Origin: Paraglaciecola algarum
GTDB taxonomy: Bacteria; Pseudomonadota; Gammaproteobacteria; Enterobacterales; Alteromonadaceae
NCBI RefSeq assembly: GCF_021532655.1
Contig: NZ_JAKGAS010000011.1
Span: 57,002-121,001, forward strand
Direction: 5' to 3'
Length of the DNA: 64,000 nt
A program made the translations under genes and the position numbers. Below are positions 27,311 through 36,398 of the stretch, in pieces; position 1 is the stretch's first letter, and each line of letters begins with the position of its first letter. The notes under the pieces are model-generated. The model saw only the letters and a list, made by a program, of their open reading frames with translations, did not search any database and had not been told where the DNA came from.

Positions 27311-30300
27311 GTGCCTTTTGGTTATTTGCTTAAAAACTATTTAAGCAAAATCACTGTTTTGACTTTATTGGTTCTGCCCGTATGTTATGGGCAGAATGAG
27401 TCTGATATGTTTGAAAAACAGCAAGTTATTCAGCGTTTAGCAGTTGTAAAAAAGGTTATTCAACAAGATTTACCGACTGCCGACAAAGAATTACAGCAGA
27501 TCAAATCTATTATTCAACAAAACCAGTATGACGATTTAGCTAGTCAGCTTTTAAACTTAAGAAGCTACGCCAACATTTTTAAACAGGACTACCCACAAGC
27601 CTTTAAATACCTATTACAAGCCAGAAAATCAGCATCGACTTTTGATAATCAACTAGAAATTGCTAAATCTCTCAGATTAGAAGGTCTAATTTTAGATTTA
27701 GTAGGCGAACATGCAAAAGCCATAGCCGCCTTGAATAAATCATTAGCCATATTTAATGATATAAACCCAGAACAATCCCTATTAGTGTATGGAACGTTAA
27801 CTAATGTATACAGTTCACTAAACCAATATGAGCAGGTATTAACAAACTCTAGAAAACACTATTTGCTTGCACAGAAATTTAATAATGATTTTGAAATAGC
27901 TGAAGCACAATTTGGAATAGCTAACGCGCTAATTGCACTCAATCAGTTATCAGAAGCAAAATACCATATTGCCTTGGCAGAGGAGTTAGCAATAAAATCC
28001 CAGTACCCGTTTATTGGGAATATTTATTCATCAAAAACGAAATTACATTTAAAAGAAGGAAACTTGGAAGCCGCCTTGTCTAGCATTATTCAATCCGCTG
28101 AAGCAGATAAACAAATAGGCTTTGTATTTGGCGAAGGAGATCGAACATTACAATTAGCTGAGGTATACCAGCACCAAGGCACACCCAATCTGGCTATTAC
28201 AGAATTAACTAACAAGTTGCACACCGGCCCTATCCAAAACGATAAACTACTGGTTTTAAAATTACTCGATAAACTTAGCGAATTACACCAAGCCAAAGGC
28301 GATTTTAAACAAGCCTATGAGTATGCCAGTCAGCATAGACAGGTATACCAACAAAGCTACAACGAACGTCAATCCCAACAGTTAGCCCTTAACCAGGTTA
28401 AATTAGATGTACAAGAAAAAGACCAACAAATATCTCAACTGACCAAAGAACAAGAATTAAGTGCCCAACTTAACCTGAATCAACAATATGTCATTGCTTT
28501 ATTAATAATGATCTTGATTATGTTTAGTGTGTTGATTTATCGCAATGTGAAACATAAACAACGGTTACAAGCTTTTTCAGAAGAAGTACAAGCGGCAAAT
28601 GATGCCAAGTCAGATTTTCTAGCGCGTATGAGCCATGAAATACGCACCCCCATCAACGCGGTGATAGGCTTAACTAAACTTACTCAAAAAACCCAGCTTA
28701 ACCAACAGCAGCAAACCAATCTGCAACAAATTGAAGAATCCTCGCATACACTCTTGGGTGTGATTAACGATATTTTAGACTTTTCAAAAATTGAAGCGGG
28801 CAAACTGACCATAGATCCCGTACCTTTTGAATTGGATAGCTTGATTGATAGTGCAATCAAATTGCAATCCTTAAAAGCCAATGAAAAGAACTTAGAATTG
28901 ATCCAATACATTGAACACAATGTACCTTTGCGGGTGATTGGCGACGCGTTACGTATTCAGCAAATTTTAAATAACTTGATCAGCAATGCGGTGAAATTTA
29001 CTGAAACAGGTGTAGTTTCGGTGCTAGTGACTCAAACACTTTCTGAAAACCAATCTATGCTGCAGTTTTCGGTAAAAGATACTGGAATTGGCCTTACAGA
29101 AGAACAAACCAGCCGCTTGTTTCAGGAGTTCTCACAGGCTGATGAATCCACGACCAGACAATACGGCGGCACGGGTTTAGGATTAGCCATTTGTAAGCAG
29201 TTAGTCGAATTAATGCATGGTCAGATTGATGTGCAGAGCCAACCAGGTAAAGGCTCTAATTTTACCTTTACCATTCCGTTACAAGAACAGGAAGAAAGTT
29301 CTTCTAATAAAAGTCAAATAAACACTCTGCTATCTAAACTCAGAATATTGATTGTGGATGATATAGATTTATCACGCCAAGTTATTGCAGAAGCCTTACT
29401 CAGAATAAAAGTAACCCCTGATCTTGCCGAAAATGGTCTTAAAGCCGTGGAGTTGATAAGGTTAGCCGAAGCAGATGAAACACCTTATGATCTGGTAATC
29501 ATCGATTGGAAAATGCCAGATATTGATGGCATCCAACTCGCGTCAATTATTAATCAGCAAACATTACGCAAGAAGCCTCAGCTGGCCATGTTGTCAGCGT
29601 ACGATATGGATAAATTAAAAGAGCTGGGTCAACCACTTGGTGTGAAACATTATTTAGAAAAACCTCTAAACAGCAGTGCTATTGTCGATAGTTTGATGAA
29701 TATGTTTGCCATTACTCAAGATGTTGTAAGTAGCAACAAAATCGACGAGCAAAATACTTACCCAGTGCCGGATTTAACCGGTAAACGACTATTACTGGTA
29801 GAGGACAACGCATTAAACCGTAAAGTGGCAAAAGGATTTTTAGCAGATACGCAAATACAAGTAGTGGTTGCTGAAAATGGTCAAGAGGCTATTGAGCTAC
29901 TCAAGAATGATCAAGGCTTTAATATCATATTAATGGATGTCCAAATGCCTATAATGGATGGTATTACGGCGACACAAATTATCCGTAATGAATTACACCT
30001 GTCCCATCCCATTATTGCACTAACAGCTCATGCAATGACAGTTGATATTGATAAATGTATTGCTGCTGGAATGAACGGACACATCAGTAAGCCCATATAT
30101 GCCGAGCACTTGTATCAAGAATTAAACAGACTACTTCCTTCAGAGATAGAAAAAATATCAGAAAAGTCGAGTCAAACACCTGATCAGAACTTTGCAGTTT
30201 ATGACGAGATTGCTCAAGATAAAGCCATTCAGTTATTACGTGATGACGAAACTTTGTACTGGGAGCTAGTAACAGACTTTATACAAATGGAAAATCAAAT

Positions 30301-30544
30301 TACTGAACTTAACAATGCAATTAAACAGCAAGATTTCGAAGCGTTATTTAGAATATTGCACACTTACAGAACCTCACTTTCTTACATAGGCGCTTATAAA
30401 CAGTCGAATATTGCTGCCACATTAGAGCAAAACATAAAAGAAAATAAACCAAACCTAGATGCAGACTTAATTCAGCAACTAATAGCATTTGCCACTAAAA
30501 CTAAAGTAATTACCGAGCATTTTCGCTTTACAAATCCACAGTAA
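27311..30544 (+). CDS. TPR-sensor hybrid histidine kinase (HK-REC-REC-HPt)
   Basis: A 1077-residue membrane kinase with a complete internal phosphorelay. Order: signal peptide/TM (about 8-27), periplasmic TPR sensor (about 30-350), coiled coil, TM (about 394-411), HisKA with phospho-acceptor His442 (MSHEIRTP), HATPase (NNLISNAVKF, DTGIGL, GGTGLGLAI), receiver 1 (Asp732 in IIDWKMPD), receiver 2 (Asp876 in LMDVQMP) and HPt with His1017 (ILHTYRTS). GTG 27311 starts 8 nt after the precursor stop with no clear Shine-Dalgarno, suggesting translational coupling. No response regulator with an output domain is adjacent. Its place in the borosin operon suggests it senses, or controls a response linked to, the methylated peptide; this is inference. 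Confidence 0.88.
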   Translation: MPFGYLLKNYLSKITVLTLLVLPVCYGQNESDMFEKQQVIQRLAVVKKVIQQDLPTADKELQQIKSIIQQNQYDDLASQLLNLRSYANIFKQDYPQAFKYLLQARKSASTFDNQLEIAKSLRLEGLILDLVGEHAKAIAALNKSLAIFNDINPEQSLLVYGTLTNVYSSLNQYEQVLTNSRKHYLLAQKFNNDFEIAEAQFGIANALIALNQLSEAKYHIALAEELAIKSQYPFIGNIYSSKTKLHLKEGNLEAALSSIIQSAEADKQIGFVFGEGDRTLQLAEVYQHQGTPNLAITELTNKLHTGPIQNDKLLVLKLLDKLSELHQAKGDFKQAYEYASQHRQVYQQSYNERQSQQLALNQVKLDVQEKDQQISQLTKEQELSAQLNLNQQYVIALLIMILIMFSVLIYRNVKHKQRLQAFSEEVQAANDAKSDFLARMSHEIRTPINAVIGLTKLTQKTQLNQQQQTNLQQIEESSHTLLGVINDILDFSKIEAGKLTIDPVPFELDSLIDSAIKLQSLKANEKNLELIQYIEHNVPLRVIGDALRIQQILNNLISNAVKFTETGVVSVLVTQTLSENQSMLQFSVKDTGIGLTEEQTSRLFQEFSQADESTTRQYGGTGLGLAICKQLVELMHGQIDVQSQPGKGSNFTFTIPLQEQEESSSNKSQINTLLSKLRILIVDDIDLSRQVIAEALLRIKVTPDLAENGLKAVELIRLAEADETPYDLVIIDWKMPDIDGIQLASIINQQTLRKKPQLAMLSAYDMDKLKELGQPLGVKHYLEKPLNSSAIVDSLMNMFAITQDVVSSNKIDEQNTYPVPDLTGKRLLLVEDNALNRKVAKGFLADTQIQVVVAENGQEAIELLKNDQGFNIILMDVQMPIMDGITATQIIRNELHLSHPIIALTAHAMTVDIDKCIAAGMNGHISKPIYAEHLYQELNRLLPSEIEKISEKSSQTPDQNFAVYDEIAQDKAIQLLRDDETLYWELVTDFIQMENQITELNNAIKQQDFEALFRILHTYRTSLSYIGAYKQSNIAATLEQNIKENKPNLDADLIQQLIAFATKTKVITEHFRFTNPQ

Positions 30545-30630
30545 TGGCATCGCAATACATTAGGTATTAAACTCCAAGCAATCTTAAAAACATAGCAATA
30601 GTATTGAATTTTCTCTTTATATTTTGGATA

Positions 30631-30654
30631 AAAAAATAGCGCCTAAAGGCGCTA
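30631..30654 (-). terminator. ybaB terminator
   Basis: TAGCGCC / GGCGCTA with a 4-nt loop and a T6 run on the minus strand, 17 nt after the ybaB stop. It ends the dnaX-ybaB transcript before the borosin operon. Confidence 0.87.
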
Positions 30655-30671
30655 CTTATAACAAGTTTTAT

Positions 30672-30998
30672 CTAGAACGGCATCTTCATGCCTGGTGGCA
30701 TTTGCATTCCACCGGTTACACCAGCCATTTTTTCTTGGGTGGTTTCTTGAATACGACGGTTACTGTCGTTGATAGCGGCTGCTACCAAGTCTTCGATCAT
30801 TTCTTTATCATCTTCCATCAGGCTTTCGTCAATTTCAACACGACGTACTGCATGATTACAGGTCATAGTAATTTTGACCAAACCTGCACCTGACTCACCA
30901 GTAATTTCTGTGTTAGCAAGCTCTTCTTGACTCTTTTGCATACGCTCTTGCATTTGCTGAGCCTGCTTCATCATGTTGCCCATTCCGCCTTTAAACAT
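30672..30998 (-). CDS. ybaB: Nucleoid-associated protein YbaB/EbfC
   Basis: A 108-residue DNA-binding protein of the YbaB/EbfC family (KGGMGNMMKQAQQMQERMQK helix, then EIDESLMEDDKEMIEDLVAAA). It binds DNA as a dimer and compacts the nucleoid. It lies 71 bp after dnaX, the conserved arrangement. Its usual downstream partner recR is displaced by the borosin insert. Confidence 0.96.
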   Translation of the reverse strand: MFKGGMGNMMKQAQQMQERMQKSQEELANTEITGESGAGLVKITMTCNHAVRRVEIDESLMEDDKEMIEDLVAAAINDSNRRIQETTQEKMAGVTGGMQMPPGMKMPF

Positions 30999-31069
30999 TT
31001 TATTCTCTCTTTTGATTGTTCATTAATACTTAAGGAATTATTCCTTACTTAAATATCTACCTTAAATAA

Positions 31070-33817
31070 TTATCTAGCTTGAATACTTTGCTCTACCACA
31101 CTGGCAGAAAATCTTTGTTTGAGTAATTGAATACCCGGATCATTATTTACCACTTGGCAAGCATAATCCTGACGTACGTGATTAATCTTAATTTGCACCG
31201 CGTATGGAGTATTTATGGGTTGTCCCATGACAATTTCAAGTTCAATTTCTGCATTTAATACATTTGATAAAGCTTGTTTGAGTAAATCTCGAGCAGTTTC
31301 CGAATCTAAATGCTCTTTACCTTCTAACAAGGTTAAAGTCACTTTGTTACCTTCACGGTTAAAAGATGAGTGTAATGCCAATTGTTTGGTCAATGCGTTA
31401 ACCTGCATATCATCAATTAACTGGCTCCATTCATCTAACTGCTTAGATTTAATTACCTTTTGTTTGTTTGGTAAAAACGCTGGTACTTCAAGGTCGACTT
31501 CACCAATATTGTCTTCATCTAAATGGGCATTGGGATCAAACACCTCAGCTTCTGGTTGAATATCTAACTCTACTGGCACGCTTACTTCAGTAGAGGAATT
31601 TATTGCTTGAGTATGCCTATTTCCGGATGATGATTCTTGTTTAGCTTGGCTAAATTGGCTCCGCTCGATATCGTCTTGAGCCCAAGGGGGTATTTCTGAC
31701 GAAGAGTGTGGGGGTCCATTTAATATTGAAAGGTCTGAGCCAATTGGCTCTGATGCAAAAGGGTTATCCTGTTCCATCTCCTGAGCGCTCAATAAAGCCT
31801 CAGAGACCGCAATTACGTCCTCACTAACGTGAGTAACTTCTGAATTAAATTCAGGCTCATTAGAAGTACTCTGATGAGAAGTTACAGACAAATCATCTTT
31901 TTGAATTGCGCCTGTGGGCAAACTTTCAGAAGGTAGTGATTCGACTTGTGCAAACGCTTCTTGTTTCGGCGTTTGCAGGCTTGCATCTTCTTGCTGATCG
32001 GGGTTTAACTCAGCACCATTTTGTTTGCGGATCGAGGCTAAATTAGGTAATTCAGATTTTTCAGACTTTTTTACCTGCTTAGCATTATCCTCCTCTAACA
32101 ACTTATTTTGTTTAAGGCGATTTCTTAAAGCAATTAAATCTGCTGTTGAGTTTACAGGGCTAGAATTTGCTTGATTATTTGCATCAGGTACATTTACATC
32201 AACTTGAACATCATCAACCTGTGAAGACTCTCCAACAGAAGATTGCTCAAACTGAGTAAATTGATTTTCATTTGAAATAATTGATGGGTTTAAAGATACA
32301 GGCTCTAACTCGTGATAATCAGTTATGTGATGGCCAAAATCTTCAGCTTGAGCAATAATATCCTGTTGCTGTGCAAACAACTTTTGTTCTTCATCAGAAC
32401 CATTGTCTAGAGGTTCACTAATCTCTTGATTAACTTGAGGGTGATTTACCTGAGCTTGCTCAGATTCACTAGGCTGAACCTCAACAAGGGTATTTTCAAC
32501 CGCTTTGCTTTCATCCACTTTATTGGGATTTTGATTTGGATTGGCAGGTTCTTGTGTATTTTCAGGTAAAATACTGGTGCTATTATGCTGGTTAGGCTCC
32601 AGGTTATTTGTTTCATCTTTCGGCTCAGGAGCTGGTTGTTCTGTAGAAATGTCTGCGGAATGTAGCTGAGAATGAATGTCTGAGTTTGCTGAAGGTGTTT
32701 GTGACATTATATCTACTGAATCAAGCTTAAGATTACCTGGACAAAACGCCAACATCCTTAACAAAGTCATTTCTAATCCAGTTCTAGGATCCGCTGCATG
32801 AGGTAAATCTTTTTTGCCTGATAAAGCAATTTGATAAAGTAGTTGTATTTGTTCAACCGGAACAGACTTAGCCAATTGATAAATAGCTCTGGCAGAGATA
32901 GTTTCAAGTTTACACGCATCTGGCACAAACTGAGTTAAGGCAATTTGATGTAATAAGCTCATCATTTCGGCCAAAATTTGTGAAAAGTCTGGCGCCTGGT
33001 TAGCCATAAATTCAATTTGTTGCATCACTTCTGCACTATCTTTTTGTACTACCGCATGTACCAACTTTAATACCTGATTTTTATCCATCAGGCCTAACAT
33101 GTCTGTGACAATTTGTAGTCCAACTACCCCATTACCTTGGGCTATGGCTTGGTCCGTTAAACTTAATGCATCCCGCATGCTGCCTTGAGCTGCTCTAGCT
33201 AATTGGTTTAATGCATCTTTGTCAAAGGATAGTTTCTCTTGCCCTAACACATATTCAAGCTGCTGAGCTATTTGACCACGCGAAAGGGCTTTTAAATTAA
33301 ACTGCAAACAACGGGACAAAATAGTCACAGGTAGTTTTTGTGGGTCAGTTGTTGCGAGTAAAAACTTTACGTGAGGCGGTGGCTCTTCGAGTGTTTTTAA
33401 CAAAGCATTAAAGCTATGTTTAGACAACATATGCACTTCATCGATTAGATACACTTTGTAGCGACCTCGACTCGGTTTGTATTGCACATTATCGAGTAAC
33501 TCGCGGGTGTCTTCCACTTTGGTTCGAGAGGCTGCATCGATTTCTAATAAATCAATAAAATTACCATTTTCGATTTCTTGGCAAGTACCACACTGACCAC
33601 AAGGAGTTGCACCTAAACCCTGTTCGCAATTTAAACTTTTTGAAAATATACGGGCAATAGTGGTTTTACCAACACCACGAGTACCAGTGAACAAATAAGC
33701 ATGATGCAACCTGTTATTATCAAGAGCATTAGAAATAGCTGTCACCACGTGCTCTTGACCAACAAGTTCGCCAAATCGATTAGGTCGCCATTTTCGTGCT
33801 AAAACTTGATAACTCAT
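31070..33817 (-). CDS. dnaX: DNA polymerase III subunits tau/gamma
   Basis: A 915-residue clamp-loader protein, far longer than E. coli tau (643). AAA+ domain: Walker A GTRGVGKTTIARIF (about 44-57), zinc module CGQCGTC (about 76-82), DEVHML and the SRC finger (LSRCLQF). A collar domain follows to about 350. Residues about 370-780 are a low-complexity Gln/Ser/Glu/Pro-rich linker, and the last 125 residues are the tau-specific C-terminal domain that binds the polymerase. A slippery site at 32066-32072 inside the linker should yield a shorter gamma form. It is transcribed with ybaB. Confidence 0.96.
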   Translation of the reverse strand: MSYQVLARKWRPNRFGELVGQEHVVTAISNALDNNRLHHAYLFTGTRGVGKTTIARIFSKSLNCEQGLGATPCGQCGTCQEIENGNFIDLLEIDAASRTKVEDTRELLDNVQYKPSRGRYKVYLIDEVHMLSKHSFNALLKTLEEPPPHVKFLLATTDPQKLPVTILSRCLQFNLKALSRGQIAQQLEYVLGQEKLSFDKDALNQLARAAQGSMRDALSLTDQAIAQGNGVVGLQIVTDMLGLMDKNQVLKLVHAVVQKDSAEVMQQIEFMANQAPDFSQILAEMMSLLHQIALTQFVPDACKLETISARAIYQLAKSVPVEQIQLLYQIALSGKKDLPHAADPRTGLEMTLLRMLAFCPGNLKLDSVDIMSQTPSANSDIHSQLHSADISTEQPAPEPKDETNNLEPNQHNSTSILPENTQEPANPNQNPNKVDESKAVENTLVEVQPSESEQAQVNHPQVNQEISEPLDNGSDEEQKLFAQQQDIIAQAEDFGHHITDYHELEPVSLNPSIISNENQFTQFEQSSVGESSQVDDVQVDVNVPDANNQANSSPVNSTADLIALRNRLKQNKLLEEDNAKQVKKSEKSELPNLASIRKQNGAELNPDQQEDASLQTPKQEAFAQVESLPSESLPTGAIQKDDLSVTSHQSTSNEPEFNSEVTHVSEDVIAVSEALLSAQEMEQDNPFASEPIGSDLSILNGPPHSSSEIPPWAQDDIERSQFSQAKQESSSGNRHTQAINSSTEVSVPVELDIQPEAEVFDPNAHLDEDNIGEVDLEVPAFLPNKQKVIKSKQLDEWSQLIDDMQVNALTKQLALHSSFNREGNKVTLTLLEGKEHLDSETARDLLKQALSNVLNAEIELEIVMGQPINTPYAVQIKINHVRQDYACQVVNNDPGIQLLKQRFSASVVEQSIQAR
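32061..32094 (-). promoter_or_regulatory. dnaX: Programmed -1 frameshift site in dnaX (gamma production)
   Basis: On the coding strand, A AAA AAG (32072-32066) is in the correct phase (GTA AAA AAG TCT). After a -1 slip the next codons are GTC TGA, so a gamma product of about 585 residues would end at 32061. E. coli dnaX uses the same heptamer and also stops one codon later. A Shine-Dalgarno-like AGGAGG (32094-32089) lies 16 nt upstream. I see no strong downstream stem-loop. Confidence 0.8.
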
Positions 33818-33882
33818 GATTGCTTATCACTCACTTCTATATTTATTCAGTTTAGCTAAATTGCATTTACTGAATTGAGAAG

Positions 33883-34419
33883 TTACTCGCCTTCAAATTC
33901 ACAAATGGAGTAACTTTTCACACCAATATCCAATAACTTTTGCTCACCACCTAGATCTGGTAACGAAATCACAAAACCAGCATGCTCAACAACACCACCT
34001 AAACGACGAATTAAGTTAGCAGTGGCGATCATAGTGCCGCCTGTGGCTAACAAATCATCGATCATCAGTACTCTTTCGCCTGGTTTTACGGCATCTTTAT
34101 GAATTTCTAAACAGTCAGTACCATACTCTAATTCATAACTTTCACTGATCACTTCTCTAGGCAACTTGTTTGGTTTACGCACTGGAATAAATCCAATACC
34201 TAATTCAATGGCCAGTGGTGCGCCAAATAAAAACCCACGGGCTTCAGTGCCGGCAATTTTATCAAAACCCATAGGTGAAAATAATTCAACCATATGAGCG
34301 AGAGTAGATGAATAAGCTTTATGATCTTCTAATACAGACGTGACATCACGAAACATGATGCCAGCTTTAGGATAATCAGGAACCGTTTTGATCACTGATT
34401 TAATATAGGCTGCGGGCAC
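33883..34419 (-). CDS. apt: Adenine phosphoribosyltransferase
   Basis: A 178-residue purine-salvage enzyme making AMP from adenine and PRPP. It shows the PRPP-binding motif VLMIDDLLATGGTM and the N-terminal PGIMFRDVTSVLED pattern (PDYPKAGIMFRD). It is upstream of dnaX on the same strand with a 65-bp gap, as in many gammaproteobacteria. A 40-codon membrane-protein frame lies 42 bp upstream. Confidence 0.96.
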   Translation of the reverse strand: MPAAYIKSVIKTVPDYPKAGIMFRDVTSVLEDHKAYSSTLAHMVELFSPMGFDKIAGTEARGFLFGAPLAIELGIGFIPVRKPNKLPREVISESYELEYGTDCLEIHKDAVKPGERVLMIDDLLATGGTMIATANLIRRLGGVVEHAGFVISLPDLGGEQKLLDIGVKSYSICEFEGE

Positions 34420-34461
34420 AGAATTCCCCGAAAAATAATTTAAATAAAAGTATGATTGGTA

Positions 34462-34584
34462 CTAAAGGTAAAACGTAAACCAACCAATAATGACATGCAT
34501 TAAAGGTAATGCAACTAACAAACCAACAGCAACAAAGAAATATAGCCAATTAAAAGGGTCTTGCAAACTTTGATCATCTTGCAT
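34462..34584 (-). CDS. Small single-pass membrane protein (40 residues)
   Basis: A 40-codon frame: acidic start MQDDQSLQDPFNW, one hydrophobic helix (about 14-33, rich in Val/Leu/Phe, ending near MHVIIGW) and a short tail. A good Shine-Dalgarno, GGAGA (34595-34591), lies 6 nt before ATG 34584. The length is below usual annotation cut-offs. It falls 94 nt after the DUF2063 gene and 42 nt before apt on the same strand. I do not recognise it. It may belong to the peptide operon upstream or to apt; the codon pattern and clean signal suggest a real small protein. Confidence 0.65.
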   Translation of the reverse strand: MQDDQSLQDPFNWLYFFVAVGLLVALPLMHVIIGWFTFYL

Positions 34585-34678
34585 AAATATTCTCCAAAAA
34601 ATAAGAGTAATAACTCAAATAAAACAATACTGTAGAAGCCGCAGATGTTAATCGAAACGAAAGAAAATTGATAGTACT

Positions 34679-35425
34679 CTAATCCTTCACAGGCAATAAA
34701 ATGTGTTGTGACAACAACTGTTGCAATACTTTCTGCAACGAATCTATGACCTGTTGAGGCTTCAATTGGGGCAAAGCAGTAATCATAGATTGAATGAGAG
34801 CTTGCACCTGAATTTTATCTTCGTCTTGAATAATTGTTAATAAATGCGCAGTAACCTCATTTACCAAAGTAAAATTGACCTCATCTGTATTATCTCTATA
34901 CACCACTAAATACACTGTCCCTTGACTTTCACTAGGCTGAAAATCAGGAGCAATCTGATGGACCGGGTAGGGATAACTGACTAAACTAGCCAACTGCGAC
35001 ATACGCACTGAACTCACCGCACTTTGTCCATCCCAGAAATCCATAGGTTGTTGAACCTTACGGACACTTAAATCTAGTTCTAACCATTCGTAATGAGCTA
35101 GCTCTCGTAAAAAAATAGGATCAGACTCAGTAGGTTGATATTCGTTACTTAAAAACTCAACAAACTCTTTACTAATATCAATAAAATAAGGTGAGCGACT
35201 TTTATGCTGGGCAAAAAACTGTCTAGCTAATTGTTGCCAATCTTGTTCACAGTACAAACTTTCTAATACAGGGAAACCTGAGCTTATAAAGCCCAACACA
35301 TTATTAAAAAATAACTCACGGTAAATTTTTAAACGTTCGTCTTCGATATCCCCCTGGTAAGGGTTTTCATCAGGATCTTTAATATGTGCGACAAAATCTA
35401 ATTGAATTTGTTGGAAAGATTTCAT
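34679..35425 (-). CDS. hvfC: DUF2063 partner protein of the DUF692 (MNIO) enzyme
   Basis: A 248-residue protein of the DUF2063 family (MKSFQQIQLDFVAHIKDP, IYRELFFNNVLGFISSGFPV, LRELAHYEWLELDL). In bufferin/oxazolin loci (BufC, HvfC) and related systems this partner binds the precursor leader and presents it to the iron-dependent oxidase. Its start overlaps the stop of the DUF692 gene by one base, so the two are translationally coupled and probably form a complex. The C-terminal half (about 150-248) is the less conserved RiPP-recognition part. Confidence 0.85.
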   Translation of the reverse strand: MKSFQQIQLDFVAHIKDPDENPYQGDIEDERLKIYRELFFNNVLGFISSGFPVLESLYCEQDWQQLARQFFAQHKSRSPYFIDISKEFVEFLSNEYQPTESDPIFLRELAHYEWLELDLSVRKVQQPMDFWDGQSAVSSVRMSQLASLVSYPYPVHQIAPDFQPSESQGTVYLVVYRDNTDEVNFTLVNEVTAHLLTIIQDEDKIQVQALIQSMITALPQLKPQQVIDSLQKVLQQLLSQHILLPVKD

Positions 35426-36285
35426 TAGGCAGACTGCAACTTAACTTTTTCTTTTGCGGTTTGATTAACAAAAGGTCGCTGAATTTGTCGAATTTTTTCA
35501 ACTTCAAGTAATAATTCTGCAATAGGCGGTATATTAAAATCTCGCTCTAATAAAGTTGGAAATACGCCATGGATTTCATAGGCCTTTTTTAATAATTCCC
35601 AAACAGGCTCTATCACATCTGCACCATGGGTATCTACTTTAAGAGTATCGGTTTCATCATAATGGCCAGCTATATGCCCATATACTATTTTATTGGTTGG
35701 CATAGCCGCTAAAAATGCTTCAGCATCATAGTTATGATTGATTGAATTCACATAAATATTGTTTACATCTAATAACATTAAACAACCAGACTCTTGTAAT
35801 ACCGACAGGGTAAACTCTTGCTCAGTCATTTCTTGCCCGGGCGCGGCGTAGTAGGAAACATTTTCTAATAGCAATGGGCGCTCTAAAATATCCTGCACTT
35901 GTTTCACTCTTTGTACGACATACTTAACCGCCTCTTCAGTAAAGGGGATAGGCATTAAATCGTACATATGGCCGTTTCCAGAGCAGTAACTTAAATGTTC
36001 GCTGTAGTACAAAATTTCATGTTGTTCTAAAAAGGTTTTCACTTCTTTTACAAAATTTACATCGAGTGGATCTGGGCTACCAATGGATAAAGACAAACCA
36101 TGAGCTACAAAATTGCTCACTTTAGTAAAGCAATTTAAATCTTTTTTAAATTTTCCGCCTAAAGGGATCCAATTTTCAGGAGCGAGTTCCCAAAAATCAA
36201 CGGATTTTGGAATGTCTGGTAACAACTCATCAAACATTTCTCTACGCAAGCCTAAGCCAACACCAGATAGATACTTTTTGCTCAT
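35425..36285 (-). CDS. hvfB: DUF692 multinuclear iron oxidase (MNIO, BufB/HvfB-like)
   Basis: A 286-residue TIM-barrel enzyme of the DUF692/MbnB group, which uses two or three iron ions and oxygen to rearrange cysteines in precursor peptides. Metal and family motifs: AHGLSLSIG, YSEHLSYC, LLENVSYYA, LLDVNNIYVNS, VYGHIAGHY, DTHGADV and LERDFNIP. In bufferin/oxazolin pathways it turns the Cys of EGKCG motifs into thiooxazole. ATG 36285 is chosen; an upstream TTG at 36312 lacks support. It is coupled to the DUF2063 gene and preceded by a Cys-rich precursor gene, with a terminator between. It acts in the cytosol before export. Confidence 0.92.
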   Translation of the reverse strand: MSKKYLSGVGLGLRREMFDELLPDIPKSVDFWELAPENWIPLGGKFKKDLNCFTKVSNFVAHGLSLSIGSPDPLDVNFVKEVKTFLEQHEILYYSEHLSYCSGNGHMYDLMPIPFTEEAVKYVVQRVKQVQDILERPLLLENVSYYAAPGQEMTEQEFTLSVLQESGCLMLLDVNNIYVNSINHNYDAEAFLAAMPTNKIVYGHIAGHYDETDTLKVDTHGADVIEPVWELLKKAYEIHGVFPTLLERDFNIPPIAELLLEVEKIRQIQRPFVNQTAKEKVKLQSA

Positions 36286-36336
36286 CTTGATTAATATCTC
36301 TTTATAAATCAATTATACAATATATGGTATTACATT

Positions 36337-36359
36337 AAAAAAGCCGGCTAAGTGCCGGC
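36337..36359 (-). terminator. Terminator/attenuator between precursor and enzyme genes
   Basis: GCCGGC (36359-36354), 5-nt loop and GCCGGC (36348-36343), followed by T6 on the minus strand. It is 40 nt after the precursor stop and 52 nt before the DUF692 start. Partial read-through would make precursor more abundant than the enzymes. Confidence 0.83.
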
Positions 36360-36398
36360 AAATTTAATTTTTAATTGATATTAGATTCAGCCAAATTC

